Translations under genes and position numbers: made by a program
The notes under the pieces: generated by a model
Told to the model about the DNA's origin: nothing
The model's database searches: none
Seen by the model: the letters and a program-made list of their open reading frames with translations, nothing else
Shown: positions 44,501-55,907 of the stretch, piece by piece
How the letters are laid out: each line of letters starts with the position of its first letter
Numbering within the stretch: the stretch's first letter is position 1
Assembly: GCA_033980235.1 (NCBI GenBank)
Contig: CM067069.1
Span: forward strand, 22,196,034 to 22,260,033
Length of the DNA: 64,000 nt
DNA from: Diadema setosum
Taxonomy: Eukaryota > Echinodermata > Echinoidea > Diadematoida > Diadematidae
Direction: 5' to 3'

Positions 44501-47339
44501 TTAGATTATGCAACATACGTAATCAATATGTAATTGCCACATTTATAAGTTTATTGTCCAGAATCAAACCAAGGAATTTGATTGAAGGAACTTCTATAAC
44601 TGTGTCTCCAGGACATTTCTAGGTAAAATTTCCGGAGAGTTCTTAAAAACATTATTTGTTTTGTTTTTTTTTTTTCAATTTCATCAACAGTTTATTTTCT
44701 CTTATCCACTAAAGTAACTTTATTAATACATTATCTAAAGTATTAATCAATACACCAGGATCAGAGTTAGTTTGTAATTCCCTAAAGGGATTTCATTTCC
44801 ACAGGCCAAGTGTACTACTACAACGTCCTTACCAAAGTGAGTCAGTGGGAAAAACCTGATGGACCTCCTAAAGGGCAAGTGCAGTGTTCCCACCTTCTTG
44901 TGAAGCACCGAGAGTCTCGTCGGCCTGCATCATGGAGAGAAGACCGGATCACAAGGAGCAAAGAAGAGGCCCTGCAGATTATAGAGAGTAAGCACCAACC
45001 TCAAGATGTAAATGTAGTCTCCATTTTTGTGCACCTTTATCCATGAATATCAGTATTTGTATAGTTCTTTACTTTTTATGCCTCCACCACAAGTTGTTAG
45101 CAAGTGTTTAGCCATTATGTTTTCGTGTTGCCCATCCTTTTATCTGTAATCAATTTTGTGGACAGCATAACTCAAAAATCATTTGAGGTACTGTATGATT
45201 CATAAAATTCTTTAAATATTTCTATTTCCCCCATGTCTATGCAATGCCTGAAGATATTTCTCGAAACTTTGTGTACATGTTTTACTAGGAAAAGTTTTTG
45301 GTCATGGGGTCAACGGTCAAGTAAAATTGCTAAATTCTCACTTTTTTCTCCATATCTCAGAAATGGTTAAAGTTATCTTCATGAAATTTATATGTGTGTA
45401 CTGCCTGACAGTGATTCTCTTGGGACTTTTGGGGGTTATGGGGTCTAAGGTCAAGGGTCAATGCCTGAAGGAATTTTTATGAAACTTAATGTATACAGCT
45501 ATTACAAGATAAAGATTTTCTAGGGAAAGTTTTGGGCCATGGGATCAAAGGTCAAGTGAAAATGCTAAAATTTTACTTTTTCTCCATATCTCAGAAATGG
45601 CTATAAGGTACTGTATCTTCAGGAAACCTAGTGCACATGCATGTACTGCCTAACAGTGATTCTCTTTGGACTTTTTGGCCATAGGGTCAAAGGTCAAGGA
45701 TCAAAGGTCAGGTTAAAATGCTGACATTAAACTCAAAGGTCAAGGGTCAAAAGTCAGGTTATTAAGTTGCTAAAATTCTCATATAATGCTGCAATTATGA
45801 TGTAGCATACATCATCTGGAGTGCTTCTGGTGTAAACATTTTACATTCTCAATTTCTCCTTGGAAACCCTTTACCTGGTAATCAATTTTCACCAAACTTG
45901 GCAGAACCTATTCCTAGGGTGATGGGATCTTTATATCACACCATAAGTAAGCTTTAGATGTCTTCTTCATAACTTAAGAATCAGAAGTGACTGCGAATTT
46001 ATAAGTTGATAGTATGGTACATATTGATAGCAAGTGTAGTACTTTTCCAAGTTTGTTTGTAGCAGATCATGAGGTGCTCCCACAAACCCCCTTTCCTGCA
46101 AAGTGTTTGATCGTAGTTTTTAGTTAAGTTTTTAACATAAAAAGTAGTTTTAAAAACACTTTTATTCCTTTTTCTTTGAGTCCATAAAGTTATGTGCATG
46201 TACTCAGCCACAATGCACATTTGGGGGAGGGGTTGGTGTCAGGGTGTGTATCTTACTATTGACAGGTGCATAAACAATATGAATTTGGGTAGTACAACCA
46301 GGGAGGTCTCACCTACCAGGTACAACATACTTTGTGGGACTACACTGTAAGTTTGCATTGGGCTAGTGGTGGTGATGCCATCAGCTTCTTTCTACTCCTA
46401 CATGCCCTTTAGATTGAGTATCCTTCCCCATGTTCATTTTGTTCAGTCTACATTCTACCTCAGTGTGTGTATGTGTGTGTGTGTGTTGTGTGTGAGTGTG
46501 TGTGTTTGTGTGTGTGTGACAGACAAAAAAGAGAAAGAGGGGTGATCAGTAAAAGAGTACCAAATCCAAAAATAAAAGTGTTTACCAGTTTTATCATGTA
46601 CTCAGTATATGTTGTTCATAAACCAGAATTTTGCAGTGCTCAGTAGTTAGAATGTCTGCCTCACAATCAAATGGCTTCACTTCAATTCCCATGAGTTTTA
46701 CTTTAAAGCAATGTCATGTATAATCATGCTGTCCCCTCTAGTGAGAGGCAATAACACTCTCCCTCGGATGGGACAGTGAATGGAGGTCTAATGTGGGAAG
46801 GACACATCACACTTCATTCATTCATTCATCAAAAAGAGCAGGGTATTATCCTGGTGGTCCACCCACATACCCCCACTAGAAACGGGCGAATGATAATCCC
46901 TCATGGTTCAGTCTGGCTGACTAGCAATACTCAGCAAATGGCAAAGCAGCCATAGAGATGGTTACCACTTGTGTGATGTCATCAAGTCCAAACTCGATTG
47001 CTTTGATTTTCTGAACTTCATTTCAAATGTTGTTTGACATGAGATGCTGTTATAACAGACGATTCTAATTATTGCTTTTCCTCTCTTTCTTTGTGTGTGT
47101 CAATTTGATAACTAACAGGACACAGAGCCAGCATAGTATCTGGTGAGGTCTCATTTGGTACTCTGGCCAGCACTGAGAGTGACTGCAGCTCGGCAAAGAA
47201 ACAAGGAGATTTGGGATTCTTTGGACGAGGCCAGATGCAGAAACCTTTTGAAGATGCTGCATTCAAGCTTAAAGTTGATGAAATCAGCCAACCTGTGTTC
47301 TCAGATTCAGGAATCCATATAATCCTCAGGACAGCATAG
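40475..47339 (+). CDS. PIN1: PIN1 peptidyl-prolyl cis-trans isomerase (three exons, complete)
   Basis: The coding exons are 40475-40529, 44805-44987 and 47119-47339, joined at GT/AG introns, giving 152 residues (human PIN1 has 163). The WW domain (about 3-38) has both signature Trp (9 and 33), the YYY centre and the phosphate-binding loop RYSRS (Arg12, Ser14, Arg15). The parvulin domain (about 44-152) keeps the catalytic set at His48, Cys102, Ser143 and His146 and the phosphate-binding triad Lys52, Arg57, Arg58, all matching the human positions with a constant offset of 11. PIN1 isomerises phospho-Ser/Thr-Pro bonds in nuclear and cytosolic targets and regulates the cell cycle and transcription. 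The linker between the domains is about 9 residues shorter than in human. The segment at 79-100 ([20 protein letters not shown]) is divergent but keeps length. The start codon context aggATGg and the [15 protein letters not shown] start fit the family. Confidence 0.96.
42758..43412. mobile_element. Inverted-repeat element with ggcaattac ends and TTAGGG-like interior
   Basis: The outer complementary ends are agggcaattactcc at 42758-42771 and ggagtaattgccct at 43399-43412. Inside lie a C-run, the hAT-like MITE below and, at 43320-43380, degenerate gggtta repeats with an exact gggttagggttagggttagg core (43344-43363). The structure resembles telomere-like satellite-bearing MITEs. Confidence 0.55.
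42797..43297. mobile_element. hAT-like MITE with CAGGGCTGCCAACTCTCACG ends
   Basis: The left end starts CAGGGCTGCCAACTCTCACG and the right end is GGTTGGCAGCCCTG, with the inner gagac/gtctcacgc also complementary. A partly decayed duplication (atgctgg against atactgg) flanks it. No open frame is present. The terminus is the widespread hAT MITE type with the cgcattgagcg(c/t)gagac inner line. Confidence 0.7.
43960..44230 (-). mobile_element. 3' tail fragment of an L2/CR1-like element
   Basis: The minus strand carries the hairpin gagggaactgcaaaccacaa / tgcagttccctc-like pair at 44130-44172, bordered by (aaataaa)n. It has the same layout as the tail at 13560-13770. No RT codons remain. Confidence 0.5.
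44805..44987 (+). CDS. PIN1: PIN1 exon 2
   Basis: It completes the WW domain (SQWEKP with Trp33), the short linker and the first half of the parvulin domain through CSHLLVKH and the RR phosphate-binding pair. The donor is GAGA|GTAAGC, phase 1. Confidence 0.96.
45076..45960. repeat. Dispersed repeat with internal units of about 230 bp
   Basis: It begins tatgcctccaccacaag...cattatgtttt, a common start of marine invertebrate repeats. Two internal units (about 45295-45530 and 45530-45760) share gaaagtttt.gg.catgggrtcaa.ggtcaagt, ctccatatctcagaaatgg and cagtgattctctt.ggactttt. Old and degenerate. Confidence 0.5.
46633..46860 (+). mobile_element. tRNA-derived SINE
   Basis: The head resembles a tRNA: an A-box-like TGCTCAGTAGTTAGAATG at about 46637, an anticodon-arm-like tctgcctcacaatc and a B-box-like acttcaattcccatga near 46678-46693. 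The body continues ...cctcggatgggacagtgaatggaggtc and ends in (attc)n at about 46816-46829, as in SINEs with short tandem tails. Confidence 0.65.
47119..47339 (+). CDS. PIN1: PIN1 exon 3 (terminal coding exon)
   Basis: It encodes 72 residues plus the TAG stop. It contains [13 protein letters not shown] with the catalytic Cys102, the [14 protein letters not shown] substrate-site segment and the end [12 protein letters not shown] with Ser143 and His146. A possible poly(A) signal AATAAA is at 47777-47782. A (CT)n microsatellite follows at 47418-47447. Confidence 0.96.
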
Positions 47340-47416
47340 GCATGAAGCAGTGAAATCATAATGACCATGATTGAGATTTCATGCTATGTTTGGGATGATT
47401 TACTACATCTTCTTTT

Positions 47417-47451
<35 letters not shown>

Positions 47452-47642
47452 ATATGTGTCCCTGCAAAACCAACAAAAAGTTGCCAGACTTGGATTTTCA
47501 GTTAAAGGCAGATTCTAAAAGAGCAGACTCCACACTTTAAAACAATGTGTAACTCAATACAATGTGTAACTCAATACAACTGGATTTTCCTAGCCTATCT
47601 AATGGAAAGAAAGTACACACCCTAGAATAGTATACAAGTAAT

Positions 47643-47789
47643 GAATGTTTTTGAGTGCAATGGACAGAATATTTCAAGAGGTGAAAGATGAAATGATCCA
47701 TTCAATGTGGTGCAGCCAGGTTAAATGGATCAGTAATTTCAGCTTTCACCAAATGAAATATTCTGTCCATTGCATGAATAAAAACATTT
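47643..47789. repeat. Hairpin-forming palindrome of about 147 bp
   Basis: The arm aatgtttttgagtgcaatgg...acagaatatttc and its complement gaaatattctgtccattgca...aaaacatt enclose a loop of about 55 bp. It lies 10 bp left of the recombinase-bearing element, and may be its subterminal part, an independent foldback MITE, or part of the PIN1 3' UTR. Confidence 0.6.
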
Positions 47790-47799
47790 ATTATTTGTT

Positions 47800-49424
47800 T
47801 TATATAACACCTAAATAGGTCCTTGTCATTTGATATTTTATGAATTTAGAAACAAGAGAGTATGGACTTACATTTTGGTGTGTGTCACTGGTCCTTTGAA
47901 GTCAAAATGTTCAAAACAGTCAAAAACAAACTTCACATAGAAATCTAATCCAATAAGTTGACATTTGCAGAAACAGTCTATTTCACACAAAATACAGTTC
48001 AAACTTGTTTATAACAGTTCTCTCCGTGGCATACATTCAAACTTCAAACACTGAATTTCGAGAACATACTGGTATTTTTACACGTTTCTGACTGGCGCAG
48101 TCTATTTGATGAAATTGTAGAAAGTTACAGGTCCATGAAAATGGAAGTGCTGGACTGAAGATGATGTTGCATTTTGAATGCAGAAATTGGATTCTTGGAG
48201 AATCAGCTGTTCTTGAGATAGTGTTTGCACATTTTCTTGCATCATTTTGCGAGCGATCTTGCTACTCGTTTCCTTCCTGTCATTGCTTGTAGAAGCATAG
48301 TGTTTCAGTAAGGATTCCGATCTGTGACCAGTAACGGATAACATGATTTCACAGTTGGCAAAACCAGCACAATCTAGGACAGTAGTTGTCTCAGCCTGAA
48401 GACTGTGGTTTGTGTACATCATTGTGCAACCAGCTGCCATGGCGATTGCTTTCATTTTCTTCCCAAGAGTGTTCACACCTAATGGACAGTTGGAGTACCA
48501 TGGGCCCTCTGCTGGAACAATGGATTTAGGATGCTGCCACAAACAGTCCAGTGCAGGATGTAATGCTGCTTTGTAAGCCAGAAATGTTGAGACTGGGCAC
48601 AAGGAAAAACCTGGAATCTTGTACATGTAGCCACTACATTCTTCATCTTCTTCTCTAAGAAGACCTTTTTCTGCAAACCCTGTGGGGTTGTAATATTTAG
48701 CACATCAGATGCAAAAATTTGGGCCATATCTTCCTTATTGCACTTTTGTGCTTGATATAGCCCTTTCCTGCCCTCAGTTTACATATCATTGCTTTGTCAG
48801 TTTCTTGACTACGATGAAACTTATCAGATTTGTTAATATCAACATCTCTTTATACAGTCTTAAAGTGACATGTAGTCCGTACTTGATGGCGAGCATTGAC
48901 TTCTTTGTGTACAAACTGCCGTCTGCTTTCCTTAGTCCAGCGAAAAACTGCAACAGAAATTTTTAGAGCTCTTCATCTGATAGTGCTGCTACTTCAGGTA
49001 GAGACGTCCCAGCAAACAGACAGAATGCATCCAGATGGCTTACGGCATACTCGATTTGTTTTTTAGTGTCAGAGGAATCAGCTTTTAATTTACTCAAATC
49101 TTTGTCTGACATAAAAACAAATGTCGCCATGTGTTTTTTTGCCGGCTGTGTCAGAGCAAACAGAGGTTAATGTGCGAGATCTAAGATTGAGAGTACAGAG
49201 ATTGCATGGTGATTCTGAGCGTTTTTGCTAATGCTAGCAGGCTGGAGGGGCCGGTATGATCCTTGATCACATGCACACTGCAAGCACAGCTCTCTGCATG
49301 TGTGCATTGGAGCAATTCGTATGGATCCAAGATTTCACAAATGATGATGTCATGGTGAAATGGGACGAATGATCAATGTCAAACAACCAATCAAATGACA
49401 AGGATCTATTTAGGTGTTATATAA
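47800..49424. mobile_element. Element with 34-bp terminal inverted repeats enclosing a tyrosine-recombinase pseudogene
   Basis: The left repeat (47800-47833) starts TTATATAACACCTAAATAGG and the right repeat (49391-49424) is its complement with one mismatch in 34. The palindromic TTATA at the very ends would fit a TA duplication. The 1.6-kb body contains the DUF3504-type recombinase pseudogene on the minus strand. Alternatively a MITE pair or an ISL2EU-like element may have framed an older Crypton copy. Confidence 0.6.
48102..49130 (-). pseudogene. Crypton-type tyrosine recombinase (DUF3504 family), broken
   Basis: On the minus strand the frame starts MATFVFMSDKDLSKLKADSS at 49130 and runs to a TAA at 48963-48965. 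It continues with a core-binding region (FLLQFFAGLRKADGSLYTKK, then AIKYGLH), then several stops (48715-48810), then an open 174-codon catalytic part. That part has GYMYKIPGFSLCPVSTFLAY, WYSNCPLGVNTLGKKMK, YTNHSLQAE, VTGHRSESLLKHYAS. The order matches DUF3504 recombinases (Crypton-derived, as in ZMYM/QRICH1 proteins). In the H-x-x-R box the Arg is Gln (NHSLQ), the following GHR His and the nucleophile Tyr (KHY) are kept. Four or more stops make it a pseudogene. Confidence 0.78.
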
Positions 49425-49439
49425 TGCTAACTGAGATAA

Positions 49440-52400
49440 GAGGCTTTGAAGTTTAAGGCAAGTGCTTTGATAATCTTACCAAGCTGTGGTCTGTGCCTGG
49501 GACAAAACAAAAAACAGGATGTAAAACTCCAGGGCAACCACAATGAAGGGATTATCAGATTAAGCTGAAATTTTTGCACACTTAATCAACTCATTGTATT
49601 CATGACCACTAGTGACTTTCAAAGCAGTAGCTCTATCTCTTCAAAAGTTATTAAGAGTTGAAAGTGAAGAGGGTGTAAATGGTTTCTCAGAAATAACACA
49701 GAGTCTCTAAAACATACCTTATCACACTTCTACCAACAACAAAAAAAGAACAAGGTGTTCTAGATAAACTGCACAAAACACTCACTTCCCATCATCCAAG
49801 CTTACACATTATGTAGAAGGATCGCTCTTTCGAAAAATACGAAAGACTGACTAGGTTCACCCATTTTGAGTCCCCACGTAACATCTTGGCATGCGACTTT
49901 TTGTTAGTTTTGTGGTGCACAGTCATACGTACGTTTTTCATCATGTACATATACACACACACACTCACACTCACATTTTATCATTTTGTTTCTGTACTTG
50001 ATTCATGTTGACAGACAGTGCACAGTTATATCAGGTTTTGTCTTTCCACCATTGACACGTTCTTTTTCTTTAAGCATAAACCCATAAAAAAAAAAAATAG
50101 TAATGAAAGCCTTGCCTATACAAATATATGCTACAATTTGTAATTCATTGTGCAATGTATGGGCCATGAAATCAAATGTCACAGATCAATGTATTAAATT
50201 TCATTGTGTGTATATTGCAACTGCATGATTCTTGGTTGGAATTCAAACTTGGTAAAGCATAGACATGAAGAAAATGGAGTTACAGATTGAGCTTAATGAA
50301 TCACAGGTCATTGGCTTAGTGGTCACAGTTGAATGAAAATTAGTTTAGTTTCAGTATCTATTTGTCTCTCCTGTAGTAGTACTAGGAGCTTGGATATTCT
50401 TATTGGAGTACTCCTGGGCTTATTTTTCATATCCATTATTCCATGAATATTTCTTGCTGATATGATTCAAGGACCACCATGTGTTTCTTAGATTGTGTTC
50501 TGTATTTATATGCAAGCATGCACAGACAAGTATAGTAGATTTAGGGCTATGATTTTCTTAATATCATCGAGCAATAATTTTGAAGCCTCTCATAGTCTCG
50601 TTAGATTCTATCAAGCCTCGTACCATTGTCCAGGAAGATTTAATTTTATCCTGTCCCCAATTGGCAAGACGATTAGAAAATGAAATCCAGTGGAAATCAA
50701 AAGTGACTTTCCAACGGATACATAAAACACTGCAGAATTGTGATGCTCACCAGGTGCTTTATCAGTAGCTCTTTGTCAGTGTACAGATGATGCTATTCAT
50801 ACATGAATTTGCTTTGTCTCAATGTCCAGATGACTACTACTGCTGGTGTTATGTATCTGCCAGACAAGAGACATTGATATTTTCTTGACCCGTCAATGAC
50901 TTGTTGCCCTTGGCAAGTGGGCATTTGGGCATAAACATGACTGCAGTAGATAATACATGAAAATAATAGGTGATTGCTGTGAAATGATATTTGCCCTTAC
51001 AAATGTAATTTACAGTTTCTTTCTATGACAGTTAATTCTCTCACTATAGCTCTATTTCAGCTATTATTTCGCTCTGAAGTAATTATGCCTGTAAACCTAT
51101 AAGGAGAATAATGCCATATTTCGAGGCATATTATTTGCCATATTGAAATTTTTGCCTTCGTTTTTTTTTTTCTAATTCAGTATTTATTGGTTTAAAAAAA
51201 AATGGCATTAACAGCAAAGAGAATTGGGTGGTTTTTTTTTGTGTGTTTTGTTTTGCTTTTTTTTTGGGGGGGGTTGTTACTGACTTCTGAATGTCAAGGA
51301 CATTCAGAGGTCACACTGGAGCTTCGTTTTGGGGTCAATGAAAGACTTGTGAGACCTTGACGTCACCTCAATCATTAATTTGACTACTAGTGTACTATCA
51401 TTGTTTTATGACCCCCCCCCAAAAAAAAAAAAAAAAAAAAGATAAAATAAAATAAAATAAAATAATGAAATTAATGAAACCTCTACCATTCAGTTTGAAA
51501 TTGCTTCACCAAGGCCAACTCCAATATGTGGTGTGGAATGATAGTTATTATTGTATTGTGCCCTGACATTTAAATTTGAGAGGAATGAGAGCATGTCCAT
51601 AGTACCCTAGCAAAAGTTCTTGCTCATCACAAAAAGTGCCCATAACTGAGAAATATTACTTTTTAATATCCGCATGCTACCATCCATGCATGCTGCATAC
51701 GTGCACATCAAAGTTTGCACATAAAGTTATCGAACTACACAATCAAATAAAAACGATAATGCCAGACAACTAGTTTGAGATCAAGGCGCCTGTATGTTTA
51801 GGAGTTTTGGGACTAATTTGTTTAATTTATTTTCTCTGTATGAGAGCAACTTCACACTCTCAGATTTCTTGGGGATATTACCAATACTTGTACATTAGAC
51901 TACAATGTCAGAAAATTAATTTTTTGTGTTCAGATACACTGTAAAGGCTTTGAGCATGCAGCAGTTTGAAATGGTCTCCTCCATATGTATCATAGTGTTG
52001 AGTGTACATGAACAAAAACCATTATGAAATACAATATACATGTACTAGTGGGGGGTGAGTACTTTTGATTGGTGATATGCATTATTATGAAACTTATGCC
52101 ACATTACTTCGGTTCAGGGGGCTTTTCTTTAACCCATTGAGGACAGGCTGATTTTGCTACAACGCGCATTTCCCATAGCCACTTGCCCGAGTACAGTCCA
52201 GACTCGTCCTCATAACGGGTTTAAAAGAAATTTAAGTATGAAGATTATGCCCTGTGAATGTACATGAAATGGGTTACGAAAATCGCTCCGTAGCATAATT
52301 CTATTTCCAGTATAAAAGTACCATGCTAATCAAGTTGCAGTATAGCAGAAGCATCAGTCAATATCATTTGGTCGACCCATAGACTACTTCGCTCGTAGTA

Positions 52401-52790
52401 AATATGAATGATGAATGTGTCATTTTCTGTTTAAAGAAGTGAACTACATATTGCATTCTGTTCTGAAAGATAGGGGCTAGTTAGTCCTGTGGGGAATAAA
52501 GTCCATTCTTGAAAGTAAAAATATGTGTTTCTAATATCTTACAGTATGTACAGTGTATGTTTGTACACACCAAATATATTTTTGCACCCATTGATGCCAG
52601 TACGATATAGCTAAATCTCAAATGCATGAATAATGTTTGAACTCAAAAGAAATAATACGGCCAGAAATTCACATAGATTCGCCAAGGTCAAAATGGAGTT
52701 GTAGTAGACCCATAACTGATGTAAGCATTGCCGTGTGCTGCATTGTCGTTTCGTACCTGCAAAGATATCCTGAAGCCAATATCTTGTAGC

Positions 52791-52832
<42 letters not shown>

Positions 52833-53245
52833 TATGCTTGTTTTAGAGAGAGAGCACGCGTGCATTCTCCTTCATTGTAGGTTTTTAATACAGTATACAT
52901 GTATATCCTAAATTTTCAAGACTTGTCAACATGACATAATACAGTACATGCATCCAAAATAGCATGCTTTGAAGAAATCACAACTTTACCACATGCTCTG
53001 ATGCTACGCAGGAAACAACTTTCGTTTAGTCAAGGGGCTTGGTGAAATTACCTTTGCACAGCTGATGAAAGCACTAAATTTTGAGAGATGATCCTCGGGA
53101 CCTACTCATTGATATTAGAGTAGGAGCTCTGTGGAATCTTCTGAACCTTGTAGAACAAAGCATTTAAAACATGGAGGTTGTTGAATTAATCACCAGTTTG
53201 TAAATGGAAAATGCTGATGAAGTTTCACAGTGTGATGTAGGCTGC
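49440..53245. other. Long non-coding stretch
   Basis: I see no exon or domain that I would defend. Contents are simple repeats: a T/G block at 51213-51277, C/A and (aaaat)n at 51411-51465, and AT-rich unique-looking sequence. Open frames are all below 70 codons except one (GT)n translation. Confidence 0.4.
52794..52829. repeat. (GT)n microsatellite
   Basis: About 17 uninterrupted GT units. Confidence 0.97.
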
Positions 53246-53247
53246 TA

Positions 53248-54313
53248 TTCCCGGTTCAGAGTTACGTACATGTTTATATTAACGCTAACCAGGCCAGGCT
53301 TTTTTGGCTGTTCTGTGGCCGGGGAGGGTTGAATCAACCCCCACCCCCCCCCCCCCCCCCCCCCGAGATCTCGGCCGTCGATGCAATCGTCATGAAAATT
53401 GACACATACATTAACTGTGGCGTAATCTACCAAAATGTTTTTAAAAAAATGAATAAATACATTTTTTTTTTATTAATTAATTATGCTAATATATGAATAC
53501 ATTCATACACTTTGCTGTAAATCAGAAAACAAAGCTCCTAGAATCCTAATTTTTGGTGATAACATTCTCTTGTAGCATTCCTAACAATGTGCTTTAAAAA
53601 AAAAAAAAACTCTTTGGAATCAAAATTAATTTCTTATGTATTGTATTGTTTTATGAATTTCTTATGTATTTATTTGCTTTTCGACCTTTTTTTATCATTT
53701 TTTCGCAAAATTTATTACGGAACCTATTTCAAGCAGAATTATGCTAAAATTAATTTATTTCAGCCAATGAAGTCATATTTCAGCCAATATGTATTTATTT
53801 GCTTTTCGACCTTTTTTTATCATTTTTTCGCAAAATTTATTACGGAACCTATTTCAAGCAGAATTATGCTAAAATTAATTTATTTCAGCCAATGAACGTG
53901 AAAATAATATCTATGTGAATAGGTGAGAAAACTCCTTTTGCATATATAGACTTTGAACACAAAGTCACGTTTTTTGAGCCATTTTCAGTCTGACGAAAGG
54001 TTGTGCCGCGTCGTAACGGTATGCCCGATTTTCGTGAAAATGGTGTCATAAGATGTGCGAGACTTGAAAGTCGAAAGTCAGCGAATGGCGCGGTCAAAAA
54101 AAAAAAAAAAAAAATCGCGGGACGGAATTGTGGAAAATGCCGGGGGGGGTGATTCAACCCCCCCCCCCCCCCGGCCATTTTAGGGTTAAAGGGGCTTGAG
54201 AACGTTTTCTATAATGTGTACGTGTATGTGTGTGTGTGGGGGGGGGGGAATTCACTGGTCCTTGAACATCCCCCCATCCCTGTTATAACATATACGTAAC
54301 TCTGAACTGGGAA
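53248..54313. mobile_element. Non-autonomous DNA transposon, 1066 bp, with TA flanks
   Basis: The left end starts TTCCCGGTTCAGAGTTACGT and the right end, read inwards, starts TTCCCAGTTCAGAGTTACGT, so 19 of 20 match and similarity continues to about 35 bp. TA flanks both ends (53246-53247 and 54314-54315). Poly-C/G blocks (53341-53365, 54141-54175) lie symmetrically inside and are also complementary. It contains the tandem duplication below and no transposase. Confidence 0.72.
53664..53896. repeat. Perfect 125-bp tandem duplication
   Basis: atgtatttatttgcttttcg begins at 53664 and again at 53789, and the copies read identically through ...ttatttcagccaatgaa (53771 and 53896). No differences were seen. 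Confidence 0.95.
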
Positions 54314-54727
54314 TACTGTACATAGTATATCTCACCATGGCACCTCAACAACACTTTTTATTCTTAAACCGATAATCAATCCAACCACCTTCATGTTTCA
54401 AATACTTCGTTGATCATGGAATTCAATACTGGGTTCATGTTTTCAGTTCCATGAAAGATGAAAAAATTTACAACAAATCTGAGCCTCTTTGTTACAATGC
54501 TCCCTCGGATGCAATGCAGTACACTGTACAGTGTATTACTTTCGCGGCATGAAACTTTCGCGAATTGGAACCGACTATAGATTAACTTCCGTACCTTCAA
54601 GAGAACGTAAAACATCAGTTATGTCAGTATGAAGGCAAGACAGGATATTATACAAAACACTACAAAACACTCCACAGAAATGAATGATATAGCAGTACAA
54701 TTATACGCCTTATCAGTGCTTACTATT

Positions 54728-54870
54728 TGTTACTCAGAAGGTTAGTTATTCTGAAGGTTCGTAATTCCGAAAATGAAATAAGGTTAAACGTTATTCCGGA
54801 GGTACGTTATTCGGAAGATTTGTTAATCCGAACACGAAATAAGTTTCTTAATTCTGAAGGTTTGGTAGAA
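54728..54870. mobile_element. Fragment of the gttcgttattcc MITE family
   Basis: Repeats of gaaggtt(a/c)gttattc and the line ccgaaaatgaaataaggtt match the element at 20537-21090. Confidence 0.6.
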
Positions 54871-55019
54871 CGCAGATTTCTTTCTATTTATTTTGGTCTA
54901 AATTGTTCGTTGATAGCCACACTCGACAAAGTTTGATGCCAAGGTCACAACGGACCTGAGCACCGAGGGTATTTTGGCCCGAGCGTAATTTGCTCTCTTC
55001 GTACCCAAATACGCCTGGC

Positions 55020-55480
55020 CTGCATTGCCATTGTAACATGGACTTCTAACGAATGGACTTTCAACGAATCCAACCAACAAAGTATGAGTTTGCTGCCACC
55101 TGACGTATGCGCATCTCAAAAATCTCGAAAATGACGATTGCATAATCATGGATCGTACACAAGAAACTGTTTCCCTTATAATTTCGGTTAAGCTGATGCG
55201 CCTTTTCAGGCTGAAACGTCTTTGAATGAGAAACGGTAAACGTCAGAAATGACTAATTTGTCATTTGCTCGTTGGAAATTACAGACTCGCTACTATATAT
55301 CGCTCACACATATACAACCTTGCCAAATAGCAAAGCTTACATAATTCGCTTCTCATTTTGTCTCTTTTTACTCTGGAAAATGGGCGGAAAAGGCAGAAAA
55401 TGTGTTTACAAATCATAATCAATTTATCTAATAGCTAAAAAATTAGCAGTTTCTCTTTAAAAGTAGGGCCTAACTGCATT
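55020..55480. repeat. Dispersed element, copy A (paralogue of 56530-57350)
   Basis: Shared with copy B in order: acgattg..t.atcatg.atcgt, tgtttccct, ctgatg.gccttttcag, cg.aa..tctttgaat, then cttgcc.a, and tttttactctggaa/ctttttcgctctggaa. It is uninterrupted where copy B carries a MITE. Confidence 0.6.
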
Positions 55481-55907
55481 TGCTTGATGAATATATATGA
55501 GCGGTGATATTCTGATACTAGGCATTACAAAAAAAAAAAAAAAAATCCCACTTTTAATCATTAATAGTTCAAAAACTATCTGTATCAAATAAAGATTCAT
55601 TCATTCATTTCTTTATTTGTCAAAATTGTGTATCAAAACATAGCATGGAAAATTGGTTTTGTCACACACTCATAACCAAATGACAACAGATAAACACCAA
55701 ATAACATTGACATTGATATTGATATGAGCAATAGCTGAATAGTGTACAATTTTGTTCGAGGTAATTTGAAAATGAAAGCATGAATTGGTTTCATGAAATC
55801 CATGATTAATTTTAAAGTTGGGTTTCAGATTTTGCTTTATTTTCAACCCTCTGTACCAAACTTTAATTTGCACAGGGGTCAATTGGTGTATGGGAGTGTG
55901 TGGTTAA

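Larger units (their letters stand above)
40530..44804 (+). other. PIN1: PIN1 intron 1
   Basis: A 4.3-kb intron. It holds a G-run at 41325-41346, a (CT)n stretch at 41531-41555, an inverted-repeat element with a nested hAT-like MITE (42758-43412) and a non-LTR 3' tail (43960-44230). The acceptor is TTTCATTTCCACAG. A 93-codon open frame at 40919-41200 has no recognised motif. Confidence 0.85.
44988..47118 (+). other. PIN1: PIN1 intron 2
   Basis: A 2.1-kb intron with an old tandem-structured repeat (45076-45960), a GT-rich microsatellite at 46462-46519 and a tRNA-derived SINE (46633-46860). The acceptor is TTTGATAACTAACAG. Confidence 0.88.
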
